A stretch of DNA of 64,000 bases from Thermoprotei archaeon (GTDB taxonomy: Archaea > Thermoproteota > Thermoprotei > Gearchaeales > WAQG01): the NCBI GenBank assembly GCA_038881895.1, contig JAVZOV010000001.1, positions 124,001 through 188,000 on the forward strand, written 5' to 3'. Of the stretch, positions 26,277-34,479 are shown piece by piece (position 1 is the stretch's first letter; each line of letters opens with the position of its first letter). The notes under the pieces were generated by a model. The model ran no database searches and was not told the origin of the DNA. It saw nothing but the letters and a program-made list of their open reading frames with translations. The translations under genes and the position numbers were made by a program.

Positions 26277-26936
26277 ATGCCATACACTTATGGTAACGTA
26301 AAGATTAGTTGGCTTGGTCACGATGCATTTAGGTTAAAAAACAGTAAAGTAATCTATTTTGATCCTTATGAGATTTCGGGTAGAGATAAAGCTGATATAA
26401 TTCTTATAACCCATGAGCATTTTGATCACATGAGTATTGGCGATATTAAGAAAATTGCTGATCAGCATACTGTAATCGTGGCGCCCTCAATTTGTGGTAA
26501 CGACTTAAAAGGATTAAAAGTAAAAGAGATAAAGCTAGTTAAACCTGGTGATAAAATAAATGTTGAGAACATAGAGATCAATGCAATACCTGCATATAAT
26601 GTAAATAAGTTTAGGAGCCCTGGGAGAGTATTCCATCCTAAAGAAGATGGGAGAGTTGGCTATATTGTAATGTTTGATGGAGTGAAGATCTATCATGCAG
26701 GAGATACTGATTTAATACCTGAAATGAAAGATCTACAACCTGATATTGCATTAATTCCTGTAAGTGGAACTTATGTAATGACTGCTGATGAGGCCGCCGA
26801 AGCCGTAAAAACCATTAAACCAAAAGTTGCTATACCAATGCACTATGGGTCGATCGTAGGTAGTATCTCAGACGCTAACAGATTTAAAGGATTAGTAAAA
26901 AATGTAGAAGTAATAATACTTCAAAAAGAGCATTAA
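26277..26936 (+). CDS. MBL-fold metal-dependent hydrolase (UPF0173/UlaG-like)
   Basis: 219 aa. Metal-binding motif THEHFDHMS (HxHxDH, about residues 49-54), further ligands in YHAGDTD and PMHYGSI at the C-terminal side, and the usual WLGHDAFRL opening. The UPF0173 group hydrolyses unknown esters or lactones. It follows tRNA-Asp by 75 bases; the start codon ATG at 26277 has no strong ribosome site, so a leaderless mRNA is likely. Substrate cannot be told from sequence. Confidence 0.85.
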   Translation: MPYTYGNVKISWLGHDAFRLKNSKVIYFDPYEISGRDKADIILITHEHFDHMSIGDIKKIADQHTVIVAPSICGNDLKGLKVKEIKLVKPGDKINVENIEINAIPAYNVNKFRSPGRVFHPKEDGRVGYIVMFDGVKIYHAGDTDLIPEMKDLQPDIALIPVSGTYVMTADEAAEAVKTIKPKVAIPMHYGSIVGSISDANRFKGLVKNVEVIILQKEH

Positions 26937-27027
26937 CCAAAATAACTTACTTTTTTATTTTTAAGGCTAGGTTTCATCTCTCATAGTTTTTATAGTATAA
27001 ATACTGAAGGAGTCAAAAACAAAAAAT

Positions 27028-27046
27028 TATATATCACTATATAGAT
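27028..27046 (+). promoter_or_regulatory. TATA-type promoter upstream of pstS
   Basis: TTATATATCACTATATAG lies about 60-70 bases before the pstS start in a gene-free 160-base interval. It is the only strong TATA-like run there. A 5' leader of about 40 bases would result. Confidence 0.4.
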
Positions 27047-27099
27047 TTCATTCATCATATTTATTTGATTAATTTTTTGTTGATAATCGGTGAGAAATA

Positions 27100-28272
27100 T
27101 TGCAAAATAGAAAAGCAAAAATTGCAGTTACGAAAATAATTTATATAGGTATAATCATAATTCTAATAGTAGTGGTCACAGGTATTATATATGCAAGATA
27201 TATGACACCTAATACGTCTAGTACTACAACTAGTGCTGTAGTAGCAACAATAAGAGCGGGAGGTTCTACGTTTGTAAATCCTCAGATGCAGAAGTGGATA
27301 CAAGATTTCTCTCGCGATTATCCTTCGATAAGTGTTACTTATGATTCTGTTGGTAGTGGTACAGGCGCGTCACGTTTTCTGCAAGGAGTATATGATATAG
27401 GTGCAAGCGATGTTCCACTTCCTAATGATTTATGGAATCAAGCAGTACAAAGATATGGAGCAATTATAACTATCCCAGACGTTGTTGGCTCAATAGGTAT
27501 GGTATACAATCTACCAAGCTTCACTGGTATATTAAATATGACCGCAGAAGTCATAGCAAAAATATATACTGGAAAGATTCAATACTGGGATGATTCATCA
27601 ATAGCTAGTATAAATCCTGGATTCCATTTCCCACATGAAAAAATAATAGCCGTTCATAGAAGTGATGGCAGCGGAACGACGTTCGTTTTCACGCTTTATC
27701 TGCAAAAAGCTGCTAGCGATGTATGGAACGTTGGAGCTGGCTATACTGTTAATTGGCCTGTTGATAGTTTAGGAAATGGTTTGGGAGGAAAGGGAAACGA
27801 AGGGGTAACAGCTTATGTTGTGCAAAATAAGTATTCTATTGGCTATGTAGAGTATCAGTATGCAATACTTAATAATCTTCAGACAGCATGGTTAAAGAAT
27901 CACGATGGATATTTTGTGCCACTTACAAAGGATACTGTAATAGCTGCGCTGAATAATGTAGATCTCTCTAAACTACCAAAACCTACTGAAGATTGGTCAA
28001 GCGGTTCTAGCTTATTATTGGACATTCCCGGAAAAAATGCCTATCCGATAGTATCATTTAGTTATTTAATTATTAAGAAAGATTATCAAGATCAAAATAA
28101 AGCCATGGCGTTGTATCTCTTCCTTAAGTATATTCTATCACATCAACAAAGTGTTCTGAATGGTTATCTACCATTACCTGACAATATAATTAATTATGTA
28201 ATAAATAATGGATTAAATGAGATTACAGTTAATGGTAAACCGGTTTATACAATGTTACAGACAAAATCATAA
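27100..28272 (+). CDS. pstS: Phosphate ABC transporter substrate-binding protein PstS
   Basis: 390 aa. A TTG start after GGTGAGAAAT, then a signal/anchor helix (KIIYIGIIIILIVVVTGIIYA, about residues 12-32) and a Thr/Ser-rich linker (PNTSSTTTSAV). The binding domain begins IRAGGSTFVNPQMQKWIQDF, and phosphate contacts are in SVGSGTGASRFLQG, GASDVPL and HRSDGSGTTFVF. It captures phosphate outside the cell, tethered by its N-terminal helix, and delivers it to PstCA. First gene of pstSCAB, with no PhoU in the window. Confidence 0.93.
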   Translation: MQNRKAKIAVTKIIYIGIIIILIVVVTGIIYARYMTPNTSSTTTSAVVATIRAGGSTFVNPQMQKWIQDFSRDYPSISVTYDSVGSGTGASRFLQGVYDIGASDVPLPNDLWNQAVQRYGAIITIPDVVGSIGMVYNLPSFTGILNMTAEVIAKIYTGKIQYWDDSSIASINPGFHFPHEKIIAVHRSDGSGTTFVFTLYLQKAASDVWNVGAGYTVNWPVDSLGNGLGGKGNEGVTAYVVQNKYSIGYVEYQYAILNNLQTAWLKNHDGYFVPLTKDTVIAALNNVDLSKLPKPTEDWSSGSSLLLDIPGKNAYPIVSFSYLIIKKDYQDQNKAMALYLFLKYILSHQQSVLNGYLPLPDNIINYVINNGLNEITVNGKPVYTMLQTKS

Positions 28273-28274
28273 CA

Positions 28275-29192
28275 GTGATAGAAATGAACTTTTTTAGAAT
28301 AAACTCAAATAAAATTAATTTTTCATACTTGTATTCTCTACCTATTTTTCTGATTTTTCTTTTGGTTGGTAGTGTAATAATTTCTTTAGTTTTCGCAGCT
28401 TCTGATGTATTTTTCAAGAAGGGTATTGCTGTATACACTTCTAGTGTGTGGGACCCAACTCGTGACATTTACGGTGGTTTAGCGGCTATTTATGGTAGTA
28501 TTGTTGTTGTCTCAATAGCAACTGTTATTAGTTTACCTCTTTCATTATCATTAGCAATATTTTTAAATGAATACGCCCCCAAGCAAATGAGACCTCTTTT
28601 CATAAATGTTACGGATTTGATGGCGTCATTCCCTACAGTGATATATGGATTTTGGGGGCTTTATGAACTATCAATTCTATTAAAAGATACGTTCTTTAGA
28701 TGGTTGTATGAGAATTTTTCGTGGATACCTTTATTCTCAACACCACCTTATGGGCCGAGCTTTCTTTTAGCAGGCATATTACTTAGTATAATGGTAACAC
28801 CATTTGCTTCATCTCTAATAAGAGAGGTTTATGCTCAGGTTCCTGAGAACATAAAAGAGGGTGTTTATGCTCTAGGTTTAGGTAAATGGGAGGTAATAAA
28901 AATTAATATCAAGTATGCTAAAAGTTCCATAGTTGGGTCTCTTGTATTAGCCTTTGGACGTGGAATAGGCGAGACTGTTGCTGTTTCTCTCACGGTCGGC
29001 AATGTGTTAAATATCACACCAAGCATCCTTGCTCCAGGATACACCATACCAGCACTAATAGTCAATCAATTTGGATCAGCATATTATCCATCACTTCAAG
29101 CCTCAGCGCTTTTTGCTTTAGCTCTTTTACTTTTTATCATAGGAATGTTTATGATCACAATCACAAAGTTCATTATATTAAGAGGTGATTAA
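28275..29192 (+). CDS. pstC: Phosphate ABC transporter permease PstC
   Basis: 305 aa membrane protein with about six helices and the EAA-type loop that contacts PstB (REVYAQVPENIKEGVYALGLG). A GTG at 28275 or ATG at 28284 starts it; the latter has AGTGATAG upstream. Followed directly by pstA (stop at 29192, start at 29193). Confidence 0.92.
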   Translation: MIEMNFFRINSNKINFSYLYSLPIFLIFLLVGSVIISLVFAASDVFFKKGIAVYTSSVWDPTRDIYGGLAAIYGSIVVVSIATVISLPLSLSLAIFLNEYAPKQMRPLFINVTDLMASFPTVIYGFWGLYELSILLKDTFFRWLYENFSWIPLFSTPPYGPSFLLAGILLSIMVTPFASSLIREVYAQVPENIKEGVYALGLGKWEVIKINIKYAKSSIVGSLVLAFGRGIGETVAVSLTVGNVLNITPSILAPGYTIPALIVNQFGSAYYPSLQASALFALALLLFIIGMFMITITKFIILRGD

Positions 29193-30017
29193 ATGAGATT
29201 CAGAGACATACTAATAATGTTTCTTACAGGTATTGGGACAGTCATAGTGCTTATTCCATTCTTTTGGATTCTTTTTGATGTAGTAAAAAATGGGTTGCCG
29301 GTAGTAATTCAGCGTGGAATTGCTTTCTTAATAGAACCACCTCCTCTGCCTGGAGAAGGTATTGGTGGCATAGGCACGGTACTTGAAGGAACACTATTTA
29401 TGGTAGGTATTGGAACGTTAATAGCTGGACCTATAGGTCTTTTTGCAGGAATATACATGGCTCTTAATCCTAGATCATTTTTAGCTAAATTCGGCAGAGC
29501 TTTAGTTGAAATTATGGTGGAATTCCCAACAATCATAATAGGTATTACAGTTTTCCTTGTAGTTGTTGTAGGATTAAATTTTGGAGCTTCAGCGATCGCA
29601 GGTAGTATAGCTCTTTCAATAATTATGATACCATATGTCACTATACAAGTTTCAGAGTCTCTTAAAATTCCTAAAGAAAAGTTTATGGAAGCTTCATATG
29701 CTCTTGGATTCACAACTAAGGACGTAATCAGAGTATTAATCAGTGCTGGAAAAAGCGGTATACTTACAGGTTTTCTTATAGGTCTTGCAAAAATTGCAGG
29801 TGAAACTGCACCGCTTCTCTTTACAACAACTACGTCATTCAATCTCTATTTAACATCACCAACTAGCCCGGTGTCAGCAATCCCAGTTTTAATATATGTT
29901 TATGCCTTTAGTCCGTATGAAAACTGGCATACAGTTGCGTGGGGCGCAGCATTTGTGCTCATGTTAATTATTTTGATCATTTTCATATTCAGTAAAATTA
30001 TTGTAGCACGGAGATGA
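29193..30017 (+). CDS. pstA: Phosphate ABC transporter permease PstA
   Basis: 274 aa, about six transmembrane helices. The ATPase-contact loop reads ESLKIPKEKFMEASYALGFT, and the family signature GIGGIGTVLEGTLFMVGIGT is present near residues 55-75. It starts directly at the pstC stop and overlaps pstB by 4 bases, so the operon is tightly coupled. Confidence 0.92.
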   Translation: MRFRDILIMFLTGIGTVIVLIPFFWILFDVVKNGLPVVIQRGIAFLIEPPPLPGEGIGGIGTVLEGTLFMVGIGTLIAGPIGLFAGIYMALNPRSFLAKFGRALVEIMVEFPTIIIGITVFLVVVVGLNFGASAIAGSIALSIIMIPYVTIQVSESLKIPKEKFMEASYALGFTTKDVIRVLISAGKSGILTGFLIGLAKIAGETAPLLFTTTTSFNLYLTSPTSPVSAIPVLIYVYAFSPYENWHTVAWGAAFVLMLIILIIFIFSKIIVARR

Positions 30018-30808
30018 GGAAGATGGGCGAAGATGACCCGCCAATTGAAATTAATAACCCTATACTAAAAGTAGAGAACTGTAATGTTTGGTACAAAGAG
30101 ATTCATGTACTAGAGAACATAAATATCAGCATACCTAGAAATACAATTTTTGCAATCATGGGCCCATCAGGTTCTGGTAAATCAACATTACTGAGAGTTT
30201 TTAACAGGTTAATCGAACTTAATCCTGATGCAAGAATCGAGGGCAGAATATTTCTCGATGGAAAAAACATTTACGAAATACCTGCAACAGAAGTTAGGAG
30301 AAGAATCGGTATGGTCTTTCAACAACCAAATCCATTTCCTCACATGAGCATTTATGACAATATAGCATTCGCAGTAAAAGCCAATAAGATAGCAAGAAAA
30401 AGAGAAGAAATCGATCAAATCGTCGAAGACGCTTTAAGAAAAGCCGTCTTATGGGATGAGGTAAAAGATAACTTAAAGATGAAGGCTGGCAAGCTATCAG
30501 GAGGACAGCAACAACGATTAGTAATTGCTAGGGCTTTAGCTCTAAAACCAGATGTATTACTTATGGACGAGCCAGTGTCAATGATAGATGTGGTCGGAGC
30601 CAGGAAAATCGAAGAACTTATGATCAACCTAAAAAATGATATAACTATAGTTCTAGTTACGCATAATTCGCAACAAGCTGCTAGAGTCTCAGACTACGTA
30701 GCATTCCTTTATCAAGGAAAAATCATAGAATGGGGACTGACCAGCAAAATATTCACAAACCCAAAAAACGAGCTTACAGAAAAATATGTACTGGGAAAAA
30801 TTGGTTAA
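30014..30808 (+). CDS. pstB: Phosphate ABC transporter ATPase PstB
   Basis: 264 aa. Walker A GPSGSGKST, Q-loop VFQQPNPFPHMSIYDN (typical of PstB), signature LSGGQQQRL, Walker B VLLMDEPVS and the H-loop VTHNSQQA are all intact. Powers phosphate import in the PstSCAB complex. In PstB the residue pair after the Walker B Glu is usually PTS or PCS; here PVS. Confidence 0.95.
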   Translation: MRKMGEDDPPIEINNPILKVENCNVWYKEIHVLENINISIPRNTIFAIMGPSGSGKSTLLRVFNRLIELNPDARIEGRIFLDGKNIYEIPATEVRRRIGMVFQQPNPFPHMSIYDNIAFAVKANKIARKREEIDQIVEDALRKAVLWDEVKDNLKMKAGKLSGGQQQRLVIARALALKPDVLLMDEPVSMIDVVGARKIEELMINLKNDITIVLVTHNSQQAARVSDYVAFLYQGKIIEWGLTSKIFTNPKNELTEKYVLGKIG

Positions 30809-30950
30809 AAATATATGTACAATTTTTCTAACTTCATCATGACTTCAAGAATCCAACTTGCTTCATCCCTGGGCACTATCAAGAGCACTCTTAGAGTAAG
30901 CGACCTAGCTCCCGCTTGATTGTTAAACCACTCGTCCAAGAGCGTTATAT

Positions 30951-30986
30951 CTAAATACTTAGCTTAAGCTAAATACTTAGCTTAAG
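30951..30986 (+). repeat. 18-bp tandem repeat, two perfect copies
   Basis: CTAAATACTTAGCTTAAG occurs twice head to tail, at 30951-30968 and 30969-30986. Its second half, CTTAGCTTAAG, is partly self-complementary. It lies just beyond the right end of the solo element at 30994-31244, where host DNA would begin. Confidence 0.9.
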
Positions 30987-30993
30987 TCTGTTA

Positions 30994-31244
30994 GTGAGCT
31001 TCTCCACGGCTGAAGCCGGGAGCTTCCAACGTTCGCCTGGAGCTTTACGCTTCCAGTCACATCTGCTGGTTTGCGGGGCTCACAGCTCCGCCATCCCATA
31101 GAGCCCATTACCCTATGGGCTGTGTTGACTCAACCGTCAACCGAACATCCTTCTGCACGGAACATCCAAGATCGATTACTTTGAGGGACTCATTAAATTT
31201 TGCACCATTCATCCCACGGTTAAAACGCGTGGGTTTTCTGGCTA
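30994..31244 (-). mobile_element. Solo IS605-derived element with both ends (copy 3)
   Basis: Minus-strand order: left end gccagaaaaccc, hairpin CCCACGcg-ttttaa-CCGTGGG, gatgaatgg; then ggatgttccgtgcag; then a block cccatagggtaatgggctc, gggatggcggagctgtgagc and gcaaaccagcagatgtgac; right end gttggaagctcc, hairpin CGGCttcaGCCG and tggagaagctcac. Read in one frame the right half gives phrases such as ALWDGGAVSPANQQM and EAPGFSRGEAH interrupted by stops, like a decayed TnpB tail. The rest of the 30809-31360 gap holds only the tandem repeat. Confidence 0.8.
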
Positions 31245-31366
31245 ACTTTATATACAAGGAGAAATATAATTCATCCCAGAATTAAGGTTCTAGGTTTTTT
31301 GCTGAATTTTTCTGTAACGCTAAATATATATGGTAACTTGGAAAAATACTTGATAGGTGTGTGGGG

Positions 31367-31879
31367 ATGAGTTATATACCAGATGTGCCCTTTGTTCCTA
31401 CACCAGAACCTGTGGTGAAACGTATGCTTGAAATCGCAGGAGTAAAACCTGGTGATCTTGTCTATGATCTCGGGGCAGGGGATGGACGTATAATAATAAC
31501 TGCAGCAACACTCTTTAGTGCACACGCGGTTGGAATAGAAATACGTAAAGAATTTGTATCTAATATTGAGAGTAAGATCAAGAGTTTAGGTCTTGATGAT
31601 AAAGTTACGATCATGCATGGTAATATCTTTGAGGCTGATATAAGCAAAGCCAGTGTTGTTACCATGTATCTTTTAACTAGTGTAAATGAACGCATTAGAC
31701 CTAAGTTAGAAAAGGAATTGCGTCCAGGTGTAAGAGTGATATCGCATGATTTCGAAGTACCAGGATGGATGCCAAATTATTCAGAGGAGTTTAAAGAAGA
31801 GAACGGTAGAGTTCATAGGTTATATCTTTACATAATGCCACCTAAAAAATCTGAGATTCCGCGTCCCAAATTCTTTTAA
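31367..31879 (+). CDS. aKMT-like protein lysine methyltransferase
   Basis: 170 aa from the ATG at 31367 (GTG at 31361 is an alternative; a G-rich ribosome site precedes the ATG). The start MSYIPDVPFVPTPEPVVKRM, SAM-binding motif VYDLGAGDGRIIITAA, and SVVTMYLLTSVNERIRPKLE match the small archaeal lysine methyltransferase aKMT of Sulfolobus, which modifies Cren7 and many other proteins. Length agrees with that family. Gene stands alone beside the solo element. Confidence 0.82.
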   Translation: MSYIPDVPFVPTPEPVVKRMLEIAGVKPGDLVYDLGAGDGRIIITAATLFSAHAVGIEIRKEFVSNIESKIKSLGLDDKVTIMHGNIFEADISKASVVTMYLLTSVNERIRPKLEKELRPGVRVISHDFEVPGWMPNYSEEFKEENGRVHRLYLYIMPPKKSEIPRPKFF

Positions 31880-31883
31880 ATCG

Positions 31884-32141
31884 TTATGAATTTTCTAATA
31901 AATAATGCTCAATTTCTTTTATTGCATCTAAAAAACTTTGTTCATGATCTGATTTTTTTAAACGCTGTACGTATATTTTTGTTTCTGGGATTGCCAATAA
32001 TTTACGGATGAGAATCCACTTCATTTTTCTGCCTTCTGAATTTAGTATCCCATCGTTTGCTAATTGATCTATTGAATATTTAATCTGCTTAATTAGATTT
32101 AATATTTCTTGCTTATTTTTTAAACATCTTTCATTTGCCAT
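31884..32141 (-). CDS. Small helical protein of unknown function
   Basis: 85 aa, mostly charged helices (NKQEILNLIKQIKYSIDQLA ... DAIKEIEHYLLEN). Its ATG at 32141 lies next to the divergent gene on the plus strand. No family recognised. Typical composition and lack of a plus-strand alternative support it as real. Confidence 0.55.
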   Translation of the reverse strand: MANERCLKNKQEILNLIKQIKYSIDQLANDGILNSEGRKMKWILIRKLLAIPETKIYVQRLKKSDHEQSFLDAIKEIEHYLLENS

Positions 32142-32181
32142 AGTGCTTAAGTATTCATATTTGTTTGGTGAAATAAATATT

Positions 32182-32715
32182 GTGGTGCGCGTGTCAAGGA
32201 ATGCTCAAATAAATAGTAAATATTTGGATGAGCTATTAAAGATTTTAAAGGATAATAACGGTCGTGTTTCTATTGAGCATCTTCTGGACTGGATCAAAAA
32301 TAAAGGTGGTAGTATGCTTGTGCTTTATGCATTATTATCTGAAGCAGAAAAATTGGGTAAGATAGTACAAATTGGTATATGGCCTAGTTCAGATCCACTA
32401 TTTCAGCTTCCAAGAGAAGTTATTCTTAAACAACCCGTCCAAGAGCAAGTTCAAAAAGCAGAGAAAGTTCAACAGATAGACAGTATACTAGAAAAAGAGC
32501 TAGAGACTGCTATCAACTATCTTCGGAAGTATTTTAGTGTTGGTGAAATCAGGTTCCGATTAGAGTTAGGTAATAAAATACATAACATTGACAAAGTATT
32601 AAAAGAATTAGAATCAAGGGGTTTGATAGAATATAATAGAGATTTAGGTGTAATAAATGCGACCAGTAAACTTCTTTCTATGAAGAGTGCACAAGGATTG
32701 CATGAATTAATGTGA
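32182..32715 (+). CDS. Two-winged-helix-like protein of unknown function
   Basis: About 178 aa from GTG at 32182 or 175 aa from GTG at 32191. The earlier possible start at 32143 is only 1 base from the divergent gene start and would leave no room for a promoter, so it is unlikely. Two HTH-like units, YLDELLKILKDNNGRVSIEH and INYLRKYFSVGEIRFRLE, are separated by a Gln/Lys linker (QPVQEQVQKAEKVQQ). Possibly DNA-binding. No family name given. Confidence 0.6.
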   Translation: MVRVSRNAQINSKYLDELLKILKDNNGRVSIEHLLDWIKNKGGSMLVLYALLSEAEKLGKIVQIGIWPSSDPLFQLPREVILKQPVQEQVQKAEKVQQIDSILEKELETAINYLRKYFSVGEIRFRLELGNKIHNIDKVLKELESRGLIEYNRDLGVINATSKLLSMKSAQGLHELM

Positions 32716-32729
32716 AATGGTGTTAATAT

Positions 32730-33209
32730 ATGGATATTCATATTAGATGTGCTGAGACCTCTGATCTGAAGAACTTAGGCATACTTTGGATGAGCATGAT
32801 TAAAGAGCTGGACCTATCTTTATCAGATCCATCTACTGCATTAAAAATATGGCTAAACCATGTTGCGTTACTCATTGCGGAAGATCCATGTCAGGTATTG
32901 ATAGCACATTATAAAGATCTTATAATAGGTTATGCCATAATTGAACTTAGCAATTTAGTTCCAATCTTAAGAGTTTTTGGTTATGCTGTGTTGACTGATC
33001 TCTATGTAAGAAAAGAGTGGCGTGGCAAGGGGATTGGGACGTTACTTTTGAAAAAAGCAGAGGACATAGCTCTCTCTAAAGGTTTTTTAGAAGTTCGCTT
33101 ATCAGTATTAAAAGATGCTGATGCTATACGTTTTTATAAAAATAGTGGGTATGAAGACTATGGTATAATTATGCGTAAGAAGCTAAAAATAAACAATTAT
33201 GATCTGTGA
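32730..33209 (+). CDS. GNAT-family N-acetyltransferase
   Basis: 159 aa. The acetyl-CoA binding motif A is LYVRKEWRGKGIGTLLLKKA (R-x-x-G-x-G), followed by motif B RLSVLKDADAIRFYKNSGYE. Substrate unknown: proteins, amines and antibiotics are all used by this family. It starts 14 bases after the upstream unknown gene and overlaps the converging ferredoxin gene by 13 bases at the 3' end. Confidence 0.88.
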   Translation: MDIHIRCAETSDLKNLGILWMSMIKELDLSLSDPSTALKIWLNHVALLIAEDPCQVLIAHYKDLIIGYAIIELSNLVPILRVFGYAVLTDLYVRKEWRGKGIGTLLLKKAEDIALSKGFLEVRLSVLKDADAIRFYKNSGYEDYGIIMRKKLKINNYDL

Positions 33210-34123
33210 GATATTTTTAAAGCTTTTCTGTCGCACACAAATACACACTGCATACATGAGACACATTCAAAGTAGTCTATACGTCCTAAACCAGCACCTT
33301 CAATATCTATTTGAACGGGACATACTCTATTACATGCTCCACAATTATCACAGCGTTCAGGATACTTGTATATTCCAAATACAGAATACTTTGAAACAAT
33401 ACCATTAAGTAATCCTATAGGACAACCATAGCGACACCAAAAACGTTCCACTTTGGCCATTCCTATTAATACTATCACCATTATAATGAACCTCATTAGT
33501 AGAACACCATTTCCTACTAAATATTGCGCACCTTTTAATATATCACTAGGAAACCCTAGGAGAATGCTTAACGGTATCGTCGAAAAGATCAGTGTGTCAG
33601 GCGAGAATGCGTTATACGGTGTGAGAACGAATGCTTTTCCTAAGTATGTTTCATATGTACTTAATAACCCTCTTGAATTTATATATGCAAATATAAAGCT
33701 AAACATTAGTGTTAGAATTAGTATTATCCATCTAATTTTATGCAGTGATGCATGAGTTTTAGGATTTATTTTTCGCTGAGCGTTTGATACCACTGCTACT
33801 ATATCTTGAGCGAAACCAAAAGGACACACCCAACCACAAAATATACGACCCAAGAATATGTTTGATAGTATCAGAGTTATTATAGGGATTATCGGAACCA
33901 CTAGTAAAGCAATCATAATCTGTAGTAGCTCAAACACACCAGGAAACGTACTCCATGGTGCTGAAAGTCCAAGAACTGGTAATGGCACTGGATACGGTCC
34001 TAGGGCGAGATTTACGACAAATAAGAAGATCAGTTGGGCTGAAAAACGTATCACGCGTAATACTATGTAATTTCGTTGATTAATGCTAAAATTAATGAAC
34101 CTTTTTGATATATTTTTTGACAT
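33197..34123 (-). CDS. Membrane 4Fe-4S ferredoxin (NapH/polyferredoxin type)
   Basis: 308 aa with about five membrane helices. A CGWVCP motif (GRIFCGWVCPFGFAQD, about residues 93-108) lies in the membrane part, a second CRYGCP motif follows, and two C-terminal 4Fe-4S clusters are RCDNCGACNRVCP and ECVSCMQCVFVC. These proteins pass electrons between quinols or membrane carriers and soluble acceptors. Preceded by a 49-aa membrane peptide gene in the same operon. The partner oxidoreductase is not in the window. Confidence 0.85.
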   Translation of the reverse strand: MSKNISKRFINFSINQRNYIVLRVIRFSAQLIFLFVVNLALGPYPVPLPVLGLSAPWSTFPGVFELLQIMIALLVVPIIPIITLILSNIFLGRIFCGWVCPFGFAQDIVAVVSNAQRKINPKTHASLHKIRWIILILTLMFSFIFAYINSRGLLSTYETYLGKAFVLTPYNAFSPDTLIFSTIPLSILLGFPSDILKGAQYLVGNGVLLMRFIIMVIVLIGMAKVERFWCRYGCPIGLLNGIVSKYSVFGIYKYPERCDNCGACNRVCPVQIDIEGAGLGRIDYFECVSCMQCVFVCDRKALKISHRS

Positions 34124-34133
34124 TTTTAATCAC

Positions 34134-34283
34134 CTATGGAAAGATGCCATTAAATCCTGCTGATATTATATTTTTCCAATATTCTAGGATCGAATTAAGT
34201 TGATCAAACTCTATTATCATTGTGAACAATGTCGCTGCTATACTTAGTAACATTAATGTTATTATCCTTGTTCTAGAGATCAT
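34134..34283 (-). CDS. 49-aa single-pass membrane peptide upstream of the ferredoxin
   Basis: ATG at 34283, frame MISRTRIITLMLLSIAATLF, one transmembrane segment, then TMIIEFDQLNSILEYWKNII and ending FNGIFP. The stop TAG (34134-34136) forms part of TAGGTGATT, the ribosome site of the ferredoxin gene 10 bases away, so translation is coupled. It may be a small subunit of the same membrane electron-transfer unit. No known family. Confidence 0.6.
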   Translation of the reverse strand: MISRTRIITLMLLSIAATLFTMIIEFDQLNSILEYWKNIISAGFNGIFP

Positions 34284-34344
34284 GCCGATCTACCTACTTT
34301 AAAATCAATAAATATTTAAGCTTCTCTGCACTAAATAATATTAC

Positions 34345-34398
34345 ATGATGAAGCTTGAAAGGGGGGAGCTCAGCAATGACCGACCCATGCAGCTCTGA
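34345..34398 (+). ncRNA. Candidate C/D box sRNA
   Basis: C box ATGATGA at 34345-34351, D' variant CTCA at 34369-34372, a weak C' (ATGACCG) at 34376-34382 and D box CTGA at 34395-34398. The C'-to-D spacing is 12 bases (acccatgcagct), the normal guide length; the C-to-D' interval of 17 is long. D and C boxes are exact. The complement of the guide (agctgcatgggt) shares TGCATGG with a common 16S rRNA stretch. Terminal stem is weak. Moderate-to-low confidence. Confidence 0.4.
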
Positions 34399-34479
34399 CA
34401 AAATTTCATGTTTACTTGAGTTTTTCTCATAATCTCATCTGTTAAGATTTTATACAACATAGTAAATTATTAGAATGGT

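Noticed and set aside
30951-30986. Two-unit repeat as a CRISPR array
   Set aside because: Copies are contiguous with no spacers, and no cas genes occur in the window.
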